NCBI GenBank assembly: GCA_903932385.1
Contig: CAIZGA010000271.1
Coordinates: 1 to 5,941 of the forward strand
Direction: 5' to 3'
Length of the DNA stretch: 5,941 nt
From: an uncultured Acidobacteriota bacterium
GTDB lineage: Bacteria; Acidobacteriota; Terriglobia; Terriglobales; Acidobacteriaceae
Made by a program: the position numbers and the translations under genes. Positions 5,422 to 5,941 of the stretch are shown in pieces. Position 1 is the first letter of the stretch, and each line of letters starts with the position of its first letter. The notes under the pieces are model-generated. The model was not told where the DNA came from, did no database searches, and was given only the letters and a program-made list of their open reading frames with translations.

Positions 5422-5941
5422 TGCAGCACCGGCGGCTGCTTCGGCAACGTAATCCCAAACGCCGCCGGCAATTCATTCACCGTAATCTCCGCCTCCGCTT
5501 CTTCCAGCGGCCACGGCATGTGGTGGATGTTCCCAATCTTCACCTGGTTGCCCCACCGCGTAAACAGGCAGTAACGCTCCGTCAAAAAATGTTCCAGACT
5601 CCCGGGCTCGGCCACGTGGCACATCGTTACCGGCGCATTGGTTCCGCCTTGCGATGCAATCGCCCGCCGAAATTTCTGTACCGTTCCCGCCGTCGGCCGT
5701 CCCAGCCCGCGATACTTCGCTTCAAACCGCACCGGCCGCGCCGTCAACAGTCGTCGGCTCTTGTAATGCAGAAATCCATCCGCGCGTTCTTCCATCTGCA
5801 TGTTGGCCCAGAAGTAGGGAAGCCGGAACCAGCTCCGCGCCGTCAACACCGCCAGCGGGTTCGCCGCGTCCAGAGAGAAAAAATAAACCCCCGGCACACG
5901 CGTCGACGCAGACCGCACATACGTCCGCAGATTCAGCTCCG
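5355..5941 (-). CDS. DUF2071 (YqjF-like) family protein (5' end beyond right edge)
   Basis: Minus-strand reading from the window edge gives 194 whole codons ending at TAG (5357-5355). The sequence has the look of DUF2071: ELNLRTYVRS at the edge, then VPGVYFFSLDAANPLAV, LPYFWANMQME, the FEAKYRG strand, PGSLEHFLTERYCLFTRW, IHHMPWPLEEAEAEI, and the closing PPVLHYTRELVVYLW. The family is widespread, about 230-250 residues, and of unknown biochemical function. The open frame continues upstream of the GTG at 5918, so the true start is outside the window and roughly the first 40 residues are missing. Its last 22 codons or so lie antisense to the tail of the glycosyltransferase gene. The family assignment is from memory of the motifs. 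Confidence 0.82.
   Translation of the reverse strand, partial: ELNLRTYVRSASTRVPGVYFFSLDAANPLAVLTARSWFRLPYFWANMQMEERADGFLHYKSRRLLTARPVRFEAKYRGLGRPTAGTVQKFRRAIASQGGTNAPVTMCHVAEPGSLEHFLTERYCLFTRWGNQVKIGNIHHMPWPLEEAEAEITVNELPAAFGITLPKQPPVLHYTRELVVYLWSPQTAMDPLPA

Noticed and set aside
3581..5452. Plus-strand open frame of 623 codons, longer than the glycosyltransferase frame it overlaps
   Set aside because: It begins with TTG and is a Pro/Ser/Arg-rich frame-shifted reading of the TPR gene with no domains. The 34-residue TPR periodicity and the GT9 motifs are all in the other frame.
5916..5918. GTG at 5918 as the start of the DUF2071 gene
   Set aside because: Conserved-looking DUF2071 sequence (ELNLRTYV) continues in frame upstream to the window edge, so this codon is internal.

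Overview
The window (about 60% G+C by eye) holds seven protein-coding genes in three blocks. No rRNA, tRNA, CRISPR array or insertion sequence was seen. Gene content and composition fit a heterotrophic soil-type bacterium, and the style of the genes suggests Acidobacteriota (Terriglobales). That placement is inference; no phylogenetic marker is present.

Block 1 (1-1218, minus strand). fabG, a complete 3-oxoacyl-ACP reductase gene with all catalytic residues, is followed after about 50 bases by a GNAT acetyltransferase gene that runs off the left edge. The GNAT has no stop codon inside the window but is clearly coding.

Region 1219-1552 is a 334-base divergent control region. It holds a perfect TATAAT box facing fabG, a GTGA-N6-TCAC dyad of CRP/FNR type, and leader hairpins upstream of block 2.

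Block 2 (1553-3524, plus strand). Three genes are chained by overlapping stop and start codons (TAATG, then GTGA): a SRPBCC/START-like protein, a small DoxX-like four-helix membrane protein, and a DUF3419/BtaA-like SAM-dependent 3-amino-3-carboxypropyl transferase. The chain looks like one translationally coupled operon, plausibly for a membrane lipid modification such as a homoserine or betaine-type lipid. No BtaB methyltransferase is adjacent. The end of the third gene carries a tandem copy of its last six codons plus stop, differing only at synonymous wobble bases.

Block 3 (3595-5941). A TPR-repeat/GT9-like glycosyltransferase gene on the plus strand (608 aa) converges on, and overlaps by 67 bases, a DUF2071 (YqjF-like) gene on the minus strand whose start lies beyond the right edge.

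The most interesting items are the coupled SRPBCC-DoxX-BtaA-like cassette, the synonymous duplication at its 3' end, and the convergent overlap at the end of the glycosyltransferase gene.
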